Positions 18,003 through 25,428 of a DNA stretch of 64,000 nt are shown piece by piece. This DNA comes from Microbacterium azadirachtae. Its GTDB lineage: Bacteria; Actinomycetota; Actinomycetes; Actinomycetales; Microbacteriaceae. How positions within the stretch are numbered: the stretch's first letter is position 1; each line of letters opens with the position of its first letter. The stretch is from assembly GCF_000956505.1 (NCBI RefSeq), contig NZ_JYIX01000035.1, positions 186,001 to 250,000 on the forward strand, written 5' to 3'. The translations under genes and the position numbers were made by a program. The notes under the pieces were generated by a model. It saw only the letters and a program-made list of their open reading frames with translations. It ran no database searches and was not told the DNA's origin.

Positions 18003-20018
18003 TCAGGACTCGACGACGACCTCGTCCGGCCGCTTGTCGGGACGGAGCCCCCGCCAGCGGGAGTGCCGCAGCACGCCGTCGTCGGTCCAGTTCGCGAACT
18101 CGACCTCTCCGACGAGTTCTGGGCTCACCCACAGCGCGTCAGAGGCGTCCGCGACGGGGACGCCGTCGACGGAGGGCGACGGCGTGCGCAGCGCCTCCAG
18201 CCGCGCGCCGAGATCCTGCAGCATCCGGTCGGTGAAGCCCGTGCCCACCCGGCCGACGTAGCGCAGTCCGGACGGCAGCCCGGGTTCGGGGATCGCGAGC
18301 AGCAGGGATCCGATGCGCCCCGTGCGGTCGCCCTTGCCGGGACGGATGCCGACGATCACGACCTCCTGCGCCCGGGTGAGCTTGATCTTCAGCCAGCGCG
18401 GGGAGCGGCCGCCCGACGCGTAGGGCGAGGCGGGATCCTTCACGACGACCCCCTCGAGGTCGAGTGCGGCGCTCGTGGCCAGGGCGGCGTCGACGTCGTC
18501 GAACACCGGCGGCACGAGCACCGGGGCGGGCAGATCCGTGGCGATCTGCTCCAGGAGCTCCCGGCGGTCCCGCAGCGGAAGCGGGGTGAGGTCGTGGCCC
18601 TCCAGGTGCAGGAGGTCGAACAGGTGGTAGCGCACGGGGGTGCGGACGACTTCGCGCTCGATCTCGCGCGCCCGGGTGAGGTGCATCCGGTCCTGCAGGC
18701 GGTGGAAGCTCGGCCGGCCCGCCGAATCCAGCGCCACGATCTCCCCGTCGACCACGGCCTCGCCGACGGGGAATCCCGGTGCGCCGTCCGCGGTGAGCTC
18801 GGGGTAGCGGTCGGTGATGTCGGTGCCGCTCCGGGCGCGCAGCCGGAAACGGCCGTCCGACCAGGTGCCGATCGCGCGGATCCCGTCCCACTTGATCTCG
18901 GCCCAGCCGAGGCCCCGGGCCGTGCCGGGGGTCCCGTGCTCGGCCAGCATCGGGGAGTACATGGGGACGGGGGATCCGTCCCCGGCGGCGGTGGCTCCGT
19001 CTAGCGTGGCGACAGTCGTTTTGGGGCGCGGAACCTCGTTTTGGGGCGCGTCCCGCACGGATTCTGTGGTGCGGCGCGCCCCAAAACGGTGATCTGTGCC
19101 CCGAATCGGGGCGTCAGCCGCCGCCGTGGCGGCCGCTGTAATCGCCGCGAACGGATCCAGGCCCCTCCCGGCGCGCTCGAGCACCTCGTCGAACCGCAGC
19201 TGGCGGAGGTCCGGATCCTCCAACTCGGCCCAGGTGCGCGGGGCGGCGACCCACGGCTGCGGACGTCCGCGCAGCGAGTAGGGCGCGATCGTCGTCTTCT
19301 TGCCGTTGTTCTGGCTCCAGTCGAGGAACACTTTGCCTGCGCGCAGGGTCTTCGTCATGACGCTCGTCACAAGGTCCGGGCGATCGGCTTCGATCGCCCG
19401 CGCGAGGGCGTGCGCGAAGGCGGAGATCTCGTCGCTCGTGCGATCTCCCGGGAGATGCGCGTACAGGTGGATCCCCTTGCTCCCGCTCGTGACGGGCACC
19501 GCATCCAGACCCATGCCGGTGAGGATCCCGCGGGCGAGCAGCGCGACTTCGGCGCACTGCGCGAGCGTCACGCCGGGGCCCGGATCCAGGTCGAGCACGA
19601 GGCGGTCCGGGTCGCCGCGGCCGCCGTCCGGGGCGAAGCGCCACTGCGGAATGTGCAGCTCGATCGCGGCGACCTGCGCCATCCAGACCAGCGTCGCGAC
19701 CTCGTCGACGAGCGGATAGTCCTTCGCGCCGCCGGAGTGCGGGATCTCCTGACGGGGGATCCACCCCGGCGCGCCCGGTTCGAGTTGCTTCGCGAAGAAG
19801 GACCCCTGCGGATCCGCCGCGGTGCCGACGCCCTCCACCCAGCGCTTGCGGGTGACAGGACGGCCGGCGACGACGGGCAGCAGCTGCGGGGCGATCCGCG
19901 CGTAGTAGTCGATCACCTCGCCCTTGGTGGTCCCCGTCTCGGGGTACACCACCTTGTCGAGGTTCGTCACGCGCAGTCGCCGCTCTCCGATGCGCACGAA
20001 CTGCGGGCCGTCTGCCAT
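18003..20018 (-). CDS. ligD: LigD-type non-homologous end-joining DNA polymerase-ligase fusion
   Basis: Protein of 671 aa. The N-terminal primase-like polymerase domain (~1-290) opens RRLRVTNLDKVVYPE and contains LVLDLDPGPGVT (metal aspartates) and SGSKGIHLYAHLPG. A linker of about 80 residues leads to an ATP-dependent ligase domain with the adenylated lysine K376 in EIKWDGIRAIGTW and its C-terminal OB fold (KLTRAQEVVIVGIRPG). The 3'-phosphoesterase domain found in Pseudomonas and mycobacterial LigD is absent. The linker is encoded by DNA with direct and inverted repeats (see findings). It is divergent from ku, its partner in double-strand break repair. ATG is seven bases behind TACTGT. Confidence 0.93.
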   Translation of the reverse strand: MADGPQFVRIGERRLRVTNLDKVVYPETGTTKGEVIDYYARIAPQLLPVVAGRPVTRKRWVEGVGTAADPQGSFFAKQLEPGAPGWIPRQEIPHSGGAKDYPLVDEVATLVWMAQVAAIELHIPQWRFAPDGGRGDPDRLVLDLDPGPGVTLAQCAEVALLARGILTGMGLDAVPVTSGSKGIHLYAHLPGDRTSDEISAFAHALARAIEADRPDLVTSVMTKTLRAGKVFLDWSQNNGKKTTIAPYSLRGRPQPWVAAPRTWAELEDPDLRQLRFDEVLERAGRGLDPFAAITAAATAAADAPIRGTDHRFGARRTTESVRDAPQNEVPRPKTTVATLDGATAAGDGSPVPMYSPMLAEHGTPGTARGLGWAEIKWDGIRAIGTWSDGRFRLRARSGTDITDRYPELTADGAPGFPVGEAVVDGEIVALDSAGRPSFHRLQDRMHLTRAREIEREVVRTPVRYHLFDLLHLEGHDLTPLPLRDRRELLEQIATDLPAPVLVPPVFDDVDAALATSAALDLEGVVVKDPASPYASGGRSPRWLKIKLTRAQEVVIVGIRPGKGDRTGRIGSLLLAIPEPGLPSGLRYVGRVGTGFTDRMLQDLGARLEALRTPSPSVDGVPVADASDALWVSPELVGEVEFANWTDDGVLRHSRWRGLRPDKRPDEVVVES
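19017..19112. repeat. Direct and inverted repeats inside the ligD linker
   Basis: CGTTTTGGGGCGCG occurs at 19017-19030 and again at 19037-19050 (20-bp period), and its exact reverse complement at 19075-19088. A second palindrome (GCCCCGA-A-TCGGGGC) follows at 19098-19112. The element stays in frame within the interdomain linker, residues about 311-334. Confidence 0.8.
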
Positions 20019-20080
20019 GTGGGTCACAGTAGTGCGCACGGAGGTATCCGTCGTGAGCGCCGGTGGTGTGTACTGGTGCC

Positions 20081-20917
20081 ATGAGGACGATCTGGAAGGG
20101 CTCGCTCACCTTCGGCCTGGTCAACGTGCCGGTCAAGGTGTACTCGGCGACGGAGGACCACGACGTCTCGCTGCACCAGGTGCACGACGCGGACGGCGGG
20201 CGGATCCGGTACAAGCGGGTGTGCGAGATCTGTGGAGAGACCGTCGCCTACTCGGAGATCGACCGGGCGTACCAGGACGAGTCGCAGACCGTGGTGCTGA
20301 CCAAGGACGACCTCGAGTCGCTGCCCGCCGAGCGCAGCCGCGAGATCGACGTCGTGGAGTTCGTGCCTTCGGACCAGGTGGATCTGCTGACGCTGGACAA
20401 GGCCTACTACCTCGAGCCGGATTCCACGTCGCCCAAGGCCTATGTGCTGCTGCGCAAGACCCTCGAAGCCACGGACCGTACCGCGATCGTGCGCTTCACG
20501 CTCCGCCAGAAGACACGGCTCGCGGCCCTGCGGGTGCGCGGCGACGTGCTCGTGCTGCAGACCCTGCTGTGGGCCGACGAGGTGCGCGAGGCCGACTTCC
20601 CCGCCCTGCAGGAGGAGGTCACGGTCTCCGACAAGGAGCTGGAGCTGTCGGCGTCGCTCGTCGACGGGTTCTCCGCCGACTTCGATCCGAGCGCGTTCGT
20701 CGACGAGTACCAGGTCGAGCTGCGCACGCTCATCGACGCCAAGATCGAGAAGGGCGAGGCCTTCGAGACCGAGGAGACGTTCGCGCCGGCCGAGAAGGGC
20801 GGCGAGGTCATCGACCTGATGGAAGCGCTGCGGGCGAGCGTCGAGAAGTCGAAGGCCGCGCGGGCCGAGGCGTCCGGCAAGGGCGTCGCGGACGGAGCCG
20901 CCCGCGACGCCGGCTGA
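20081..20917 (+). CDS. ku: Ku protein (bacterial end-joining DNA-end binding)
   Basis: Protein of 278 aa that opens MRTIWKGSLTFGLVNVPVKV, the diagnostic Ku core beginning, followed by VSLHQVHDADGG and RYKRVCEICGE. It forms a homodimeric ring on broken DNA ends and recruits LigD. The charged tail is short (Lys/Ala/Glu), so it lacks the long lysine-rich extension of some actinobacterial Ku proteins. It is divergent from ligD across 62 bp. Stop codon is 7 bp from the convergent DedA stop; the two stops sit in the arms of a small hairpin (CTGAGCC-C-GGCTCAG, 20914-20928). Confidence 0.95.
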   Translation: MRTIWKGSLTFGLVNVPVKVYSATEDHDVSLHQVHDADGGRIRYKRVCEICGETVAYSEIDRAYQDESQTVVLTKDDLESLPAERSREIDVVEFVPSDQVDLLTLDKAYYLEPDSTSPKAYVLLRKTLEATDRTAIVRFTLRQKTRLAALRVRGDVLVLQTLLWADEVREADFPALQEEVTVSDKELELSASLVDGFSADFDPSAFVDEYQVELRTLIDAKIEKGEAFETEETFAPAEKGGEVIDLMEALRASVEKSKAARAEASGKGVADGAARDAG

Positions 20918-20924
20918 GCCCGGC

Positions 20925-21611
20925 TCAGATCTCCGGCTCGACGGCGGGGACTCCCGCCGCGGACTCCTTCTTCGCCTTGCGGCGCTCGTTGAAATAGTGC
21001 CACACGGTGACCGCGAGCGTGAGCGCGACGACGCCGAGCAGGATCACGTCGATGTACTTGGTGACGAGGTCCGCGATCCAGGGGATGTACGCGATCAGGT
21101 AGCCGACGTACGTGAGCCCGAAGCCCCAGATGAGTGCGCCGATGAGGTTGTACAGGCTGTAGTTCCGCCACGGCATGTGCCCGACGCCCGCCGCGACAGG
21201 CGCGAAGGTGCGCACGACCGGGACGAAGCGGGCCAGGATCACGGTCAGACCGCCGAAGCGCTCGAAGAAGTGGTTCGTGCGCTCCACGTTCTTCCGGCTG
21301 AACAAGCCGGACTCCTTGCGCTCGAAGACCGCGGGGCCGCCCTTGTGCCCGATCAGGTAGCCGACCTCGCCGCCGAGGAACGCCGCCAGTGCGATCAGCA
21401 GGCCGACGGCCCAGATCTCCACCCCGAACACGTGGTTGGTGTGGGTCAGCAGGCCCGAGATGATCAGCAGCGTGTCGCCGGGGAGGAGGAACCCGATGAG
21501 CAGGCCCGTCTCGGCGAAGATGATGAACAGCACCACGGCGAGTGCCCAGGGGCCGGCGCCGTTGATGATGACGTTCGGGTCGAGCCAGGGGATGAGGGCG
21601 GCGTGGTGCAC
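20925..21611 (-). CDS. DedA/SNARE-associated family membrane protein
   Basis: Protein of 228 aa with hydrophobic segments and the DedA signatures FAETGLLIGFLLPGDTLL, GGEVGYLIGHKGG, ARFVPVVRTFAPVAAGVG and MPWRNYSLYNLIGALIW. DedA proteins act in membrane homeostasis, and recent work on the family indicates phospholipid flipping. GTG start. A possible -10 (TAGAAT, complement near 21700) would give a leader of about 85 bases. No operon partner. Confidence 0.9.
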   Translation of the reverse strand: MHHAALIPWLDPNVIINGAGPWALAVVLFIIFAETGLLIGFLLPGDTLLIISGLLTHTNHVFGVEIWAVGLLIALAAFLGGEVGYLIGHKGGPAVFERKESGLFSRKNVERTNHFFERFGGLTVILARFVPVVRTFAPVAAGVGHMPWRNYSLYNLIGALIWGFGLTYVGYLIAYIPWIADLVTKYIDVILLGVVALTLAVTVWHYFNERRKAKKESAAGVPAVEPEI

Positions 21612-21760
21612 AGGTGGTTCCCGTCCGTGGAGTCGTCGCTGGTGGTCTTGCAGCGGCGCGCAGTGCGCCGTCCGTCCGCGGGATGCGGCTTGAGTTGAAT
21701 TCTATGGTGGCGCGGGTGTCGCGCGGCTGGGAGAGGGCTCCGACCACGGCGGGGCTATTC

Positions 21761-21776
21761 ATCTGATAATTTAGAT
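21761..21776. promoter_or_regulatory. Probable operator/promoter of the ArsR-type regulator
   Basis: Imperfect palindrome ATCTGA-TAAT-TTAGAT (5 of 6 pairs) overlapping the -10-like GATAAT, eight bases before the GTG at 21779. It is unusually AT-rich for this genome. A related ATCTA half-site repeats at 22187-22198 before the MFS gene, suggesting autoregulation plus control of the transporter. Confidence 0.5.
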
Positions 21777-21778
21777 AT

Positions 21779-22108
21779 GTGAGTGCAGATGATCGCGTAC
21801 TGGTGGATCGCGTGTATCGCGCCGTGGCGAATGAGACCAGGCGCGAGATCCTCGCACTCCTCAAGGATCCGGAACGGAGCTTCGGGCGCGAGCGGTACGC
21901 GGACCAAGGTCTGGACGTCGATGCCGGAGTGTGCGTCCAGGACATCCAGAAGGCGATCGGGCTCTCCCAGTCGGTGACGTCGACCTACCTCAAGAATCTC
22001 CAGGACGCGGGACTGCTGCGGTCGTTCCGGGCGGGGCGCTGGACGTACTACCGCCGCGATGAGGACGCCATCCGCGAGTTCGCCGAGCGCGTGAGTCGCT
22101 CGCTGTAG
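21779..22108 (+). CDS. ArsR-type winged-helix transcriptional regulator
   Basis: Protein of 109 aa. VYRAVANETRREILALLKD is the ArsR-type first helices; VCVQDIQKAIGLSQSVTSTYLKNLQDAGLLRS is helix-turn-helix plus recognition helix, and FRAGRWTYYRRDEDAI the wing. No CxC metal motif (ELCVCDL) is present, so it is not a classical metal sensor; its ligand may be a drug or redox signal. GTG start behind GATAAT. The MFS gene 107 bp downstream is its likely target. Confidence 0.85.
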   Translation: MSADDRVLVDRVYRAVANETRREILALLKDPERSFGRERYADQGLDVDAGVCVQDIQKAIGLSQSVTSTYLKNLQDAGLLRSFRAGRWTYYRRDEDAIREFAERVSRSL

Positions 22109-22186
22109 TTCGCTCCAGCCGCCTGTCCGCCTGAACGGCTCTCGCCGGCAGGGGCTTCCGTCATGCGCTCCTTGTTCGCGTTTTAC

Positions 22187-22206
22187 ATCTATTTATCTAT
22201 ATATAT
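22187..22206 (+). promoter_or_regulatory. AT-rich promoter/operator before the MFS gene
   Basis: ATCTATTTATCTATATATAT: direct repeat of ATCTA at 8-bp spacing within a 20-bp stretch containing one C pair only, directly before the ribosome site TGGAGG (22206-22211). The half-site matches the ArsR-type operator at 21761-21776. Confidence 0.45.
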
Positions 22207-22215
22207 GGAGGCAAC

Positions 22216-23382
22216 ATGAGACGTGGATTGTCGATGACGGCGCTGTCGATGGGGGTGTTCGGCATCATCAGCACCGAGATCGGGCTTGTGGGGGTGCTGC
22301 CCCTGGTGGCCTCGCGCACCCATGTCTCGGTGGCCGAGGCGGGGCTGCTGGTGAGCGTGTTCGCCGTGGTCGTCGCGGCGAGCGGGCCGTTCGGCGTGCT
22401 GCTCACGGAACGGTTCGACCGGAAGAGTGTCCTGCTCGTCGCGATGGGCGTGTTCGCCCTCTCCAACGCGGTCTACGCGGTCTCGGAGAGCTTCCCGGTG
22501 CTCGTCGTGTTCCGGATCCTCCCGGCCCTGATGCATCCCGTCTATTTCGCGTTCGCCCTGACCGCCGCCGGCAGCATGGCTGCGCCCGGCAAAGCGGCGG
22601 GGGCGGCGGCCCGCGTCTTCGCCGGCGTCACGCTGGGGTTCGCGTTCGGAGTGCCGGCGATGTCGTTCCTCGCGGACCGCTTCTCCCTCCCCGTGGCTTT
22701 CGCGGCGGCCGGAGTCGTCAACGTCCTCGCCCTGGTGGGGATCGCCCTGTGGGTTCCCGCCCTGCCTGCCGCCGGAAGAACCGCGGCGCGCGTTTCGGTG
22801 GGGACCCTGCGACGGCCCCGGGTGTGGCTGCAGCTCGCGACGGTCACGGCGATCTTCGTCGTGATGTTCTCCACGTACAGCTACTTCGCTGATCTGCTCG
22901 GCACGGTCGCAGGTATGCCGGGACCGATGGTCAGCGTTCTCCTGCTGGTGTTCGGCGTCGTCATGGTCGGGGGGAACTTCCTCTTCGCGCGGCTGATCGC
23001 GCGCGGCCTGCGAGCCACACTCCTGGGCTTCCTGCTCGCGTACGCGGTGCTCTACGTCGTGCTCGCTCTGGTGGCCCCCTGGGCCTGGGCGATCGGCCTG
23101 CTCGTGATCCCGTGGAGCCTGGTGCATTCCGGCGGGCTGCTTCTGGGCCAGAGCCTCATCGCGGGAGAGACGTCCGATGCGCCGGAGTTCGGCAACAGCC
23201 TCTTCGTCTCCTCATCGAACATCGGCGTGGCTCTCGGCTCCGCCCTCGGAGCGTTGAGCATCAGTGTGACCGGCGTCCGGTCCGTGCTGATCCTCGGAGC
23301 GGTCGCGGCCCTGCTGTCGCTGGTGCTGGTCCTGGCCGTGCGGTCGCCGACCCGGCGCGCGGAGGTCGATCTTCGCGCGTGA
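22216..23382 (+). CDS. MFS transporter (DHA1-type multidrug/sugar-efflux-like)
   Basis: Protein of 388 aa with 12 hydrophobic segments. The AraJ/YdhP-like pattern is visible: IISTEIGLVGVLPLVASR in helix 1, GPFGVLLTERFDRKSVLL between helices 2 and 3, and FRILPALMHPVYFAFAL in helix 4. Members export drugs or sugars. The ribosome site TGGAGG is four bases from ATG. Downstream of an ArsR-type regulator with shared AT-rich half-sites, it is probably de-repressed by that regulator's ligand. A strong hairpin closes the unit. Confidence 0.87.
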   Translation: MRRGLSMTALSMGVFGIISTEIGLVGVLPLVASRTHVSVAEAGLLVSVFAVVVAASGPFGVLLTERFDRKSVLLVAMGVFALSNAVYAVSESFPVLVVFRILPALMHPVYFAFALTAAGSMAAPGKAAGAAARVFAGVTLGFAFGVPAMSFLADRFSLPVAFAAAGVVNVLALVGIALWVPALPAAGRTAARVSVGTLRRPRVWLQLATVTAIFVVMFSTYSYFADLLGTVAGMPGPMVSVLLLVFGVVMVGGNFLFARLIARGLRATLLGFLLAYAVLYVVLALVAPWAWAIGLLVIPWSLVHSGGLLLGQSLIAGETSDAPEFGNSLFVSSSNIGVALGSALGALSISVTGVRSVLILGAVAALLSLVLVLAVRSPTRRAEVDLRA

Positions 23383-23385
23383 GAC

Positions 23386-23421
23386 GCATGAGGGGGCAGC
23401 CAGGCGGCCGCCCCCTCATGC
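23386..23421. terminator. Bidirectional terminator between MFS gene and tRNA-Leu
   Basis: GCATGAGGGGGC (23386-23397) pairs perfectly with GCCCCCTCATGC (23410-23421), 12 bp with a 12-base loop and T-rich CTTTCG after it. It lies past the stop of the plus-strand MFS gene and past the 3' end of the minus-strand tRNA, so it can serve both. Confidence 0.8.
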
Positions 23422-23426
23422 TTTCG

Positions 23427-23508
23427 TGCGGAAGGTGGGACTTGAACCCACACGCCCGAAGGCACAGGAACCTAAATCCTGCGTGTCTACCGATTTCACC
23501 ACTCCCGC
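23427..23508 (-). tRNA. tRNA-Leu (anticodon UAG)
   Basis: On the minus strand the acceptor stem GCGGGAG pairs with CTTCCGC (one G-U pair), discriminator A at 23427. Anticodon stem CAGGA/TCCTG frames the loop TTTAGGT with anticodon TAG (complement of 23472-23474), reading CUA/CUG-type leucine codons. The T-arm GGGTTCAAGTCCC is canonical and a variable arm stem (GCCTTCGGGC) is present, as expected for a class II tRNA. The 3' CCA is not encoded. Confidence 0.95.
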
Positions 23509-23564
23509 GAGCGCGACCAGTCTATCGGCGGCGCGTCGGGGTCTGCCGGGCGGGTCGGCCGTCG

Positions 23565-24779
23565 TCAGTGCGCGGCGACGGGAATCGGATTCGTGGCGGT
23601 GGGCGCGCCTGCGCCCGCGGTGTCGGGCCGCGCGGATCCGCGTCGGGCGAGCGTCGCTGCGGCGATCATCACGACGAGCGCCAGTGCGGTGATCCCGGCG
23701 CCGATCCAGATGGGGGAGGTGTATCCGAGTCCTGCGGCGATGCCGACTCCGCCGGCCCAGGCGCCGAGGGCGTTGCCGACGTTGAATGCGCCGATATTCG
23801 CACCGGAGGCGAGCGTCGGGGCCGAGGACGCGTAGCCCATGACCCGGGACTGCAGGCCCGGCACGGTGCCGAACCCGAAGCCGCCCATGAGGAACAGGGC
23901 GATGGTGGTCGCGGGGCCGTTCGACGCGACGAGCGCGAAGCCCGCGAGCACGACGACGAGGGCCGCGATGAAGACGATGAGGGTCGCGTCGATCGACCGA
24001 TCCGCGGCCTTGCCGCCCGCCCAGTTCCCGAGGAACAGGCCGAGGCCGAACAGTACGAGCAGCCAGGGCACCATGCCCGACGCGAAGCCGCTGACCTCGG
24101 TGAGCGTGTACGCGATGTAGGTGAAGGCGCCGAACATGCCGCCGTAGGCGAGCACCGTCACGGTGAGGGAGAACCACACCTGGCTCGAGCGGAAGGCGCC
24201 GAGCTCGTCACGCAGGCGGGTGGGCGCGATGTCGTGCGTCGCAGGAACGAGCAGGGCGATCCCGGCGAACGCGACGACGCCGATGATCGCGATCGCCCAG
24301 AACGTCGCGCGCCAGCCGAACTGCTGGCCGAGGAACGTGCCGAAGGGGACGCCGAGCACGTTCGCAGCGGTGAGGCCGGTGAACATGATCGCGATCGCCC
24401 CCGCCTTCTTCGCGGCGGGTACGAGTGAGGCGGCGAGGACGGATCCGATCCCGAAGAATGCACCGTGCGTGAGGGCCGCGATGATGCGGCCGACCATCGC
24501 GAGGCCGTAGTCGGGGGCGAGGGCGGTGAGCGCGTTGCCGATGATGAAGAGGACGATGAGGGCGAGCAGCACGGGCTTGCGGGGGAGGCGCGTGGTCGCG
24601 GCGGTGAGGAACAGCGCGCCGACGACGACGCTCAGCGCGTAGCCGGAGATGAGCCAGCCGGCGGCGGTCTCGGTGACGGCGAAGTCGGCGGCCACCTCGG
24701 GCAGCAGGCCCATGATGACGAACTCGGTGAGGCCGATTCCGAAGGCGCCGAGGGCGAGGGCGATCAGGCCGAGAGGCAT
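23565..24779 (-). CDS. MFS transporter (DHA1-type, multidrug/AraJ-like)
   Basis: Protein of 404 aa with 12 hydrophobic segments; LIALALGAFGIGLTEFVIMG in helix 1 and GRIIAALTHGAFFGIGSVLA in helix 4 are the GLTEF and HGAFF signatures of AraJ/NepI-like DHA1 exporters. The ATG has AGGAG seven bases upstream. It is divergent from a MarR regulator across 110 bp containing repeated TTGC-type half-sites, so it is probably the regulator's main target. Confidence 0.88.
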   Translation of the reverse strand: MPLGLIALALGAFGIGLTEFVIMGLLPEVAADFAVTETAAGWLISGYALSVVVGALFLTAATTRLPRKPVLLALIVLFIIGNALTALAPDYGLAMVGRIIAALTHGAFFGIGSVLAASLVPAAKKAGAIAIMFTGLTAANVLGVPFGTFLGQQFGWRATFWAIAIIGVVAFAGIALLVPATHDIAPTRLRDELGAFRSSQVWFSLTVTVLAYGGMFGAFTYIAYTLTEVSGFASGMVPWLLVLFGLGLFLGNWAGGKAADRSIDATLIVFIAALVVVLAGFALVASNGPATTIALFLMGGFGFGTVPGLQSRVMGYASSAPTLASGANIGAFNVGNALGAWAGGVGIAAGLGYTSPIWIGAGITALALVVMIAAATLARRGSARPDTAGAGAPTATNPIPVAAH

Positions 24780-24803
24780 GGAGGGGCTCCTGGTACAGTG
24801 AGA

Positions 24804-24875
24804 TAGTTGCAGGCGCGGGATTTCGCGCGAGTGAACACAATGCTTGCACGCGCAAATAGAAAGCGCAAGCAACTA
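24804..24875. promoter_or_regulatory. Probable MarR operator region
   Basis: TAGTTGCAGGCGC (24804-24816) and GCGCAAGCAACTA (24863-24875) are inverted copies differing at two positions, about 59 bp apart. Between them TTGCACGCGCAA (24844-24855) is a near palindrome with the same TTGC/GCAA ends. The arrangement covers both divergent promoters. Confidence 0.5.
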
Positions 24876-24889
24876 CTTGAGGAGGGTCC

Positions 24890-25339
24890 ATGGGCATCGC
24901 CGATGACGCCGTCGAGATCCGCGCCCGCGGGTGGCGCACGATGGCTGCCCTGCACGCCATGATCGAGGCCGAGCTGGAGCGCGCCCTGTCGGCCGAGGCG
25001 GGGCTCTCGGTGGTCGAGTACACCGTGCTGGAGGCGCTGGACCGGCAGGACGGCTGGCACATGCGCATGCAGCAGCTGGCCCGAGCCGCCGCGCTCAGCC
25101 CGAGTGCGACGACCCGCCTGGTGAACCGGCTCGAAGACAGGGGACTGCTCACCCGCATCCTCTGCGTCGACGACCGGCGCGGGATCTACACCGAGCTCAC
25201 GCCGAGCGGTCGGGAGCTGTACGAGCGCGCCCGTCCGGTGCACGACGAGACCCTGGAGCGCGTGCTCGCCGATGCCGCGGAGCAGCCCGAGCTGCTGCCG
25301 ATGGTGGACGCGCTGCACGACGTCGCCCGCGCGGGCTGA
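24890..25339 (+). CDS. MarR family transcriptional regulator
   Basis: Protein of 149 aa. SVVEYTVLEALDRQDGW, MRMQQLARAAALSPSATTRLVNRLEDRGLLTR and DDRRGIYTELTPSGRELY are the MarR fold: helix-turn-helix at about 60-95 and the wing with the conserved DDRRG. The ribosome site GAGGAGGG is close to ATG. It is divergent from an MFS exporter gene and probably represses it until a phenolic or drug ligand binds (family behaviour). Confidence 0.93.
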   Translation: MGIADDAVEIRARGWRTMAALHAMIEAELERALSAEAGLSVVEYTVLEALDRQDGWHMRMQQLARAAALSPSATTRLVNRLEDRGLLTRILCVDDRRGIYTELTPSGRELYERARPVHDETLERVLADAAEQPELLPMVDALHDVARAG

Positions 25340-25428
25340 CACCTGTCAGACGCGCGTCCGGCGCGCTGAGCCGCGGCACCTGTGGATAACTTCCGAGGCG
25401 GATCCGCGGATCCTGCGACGATGCGGGG

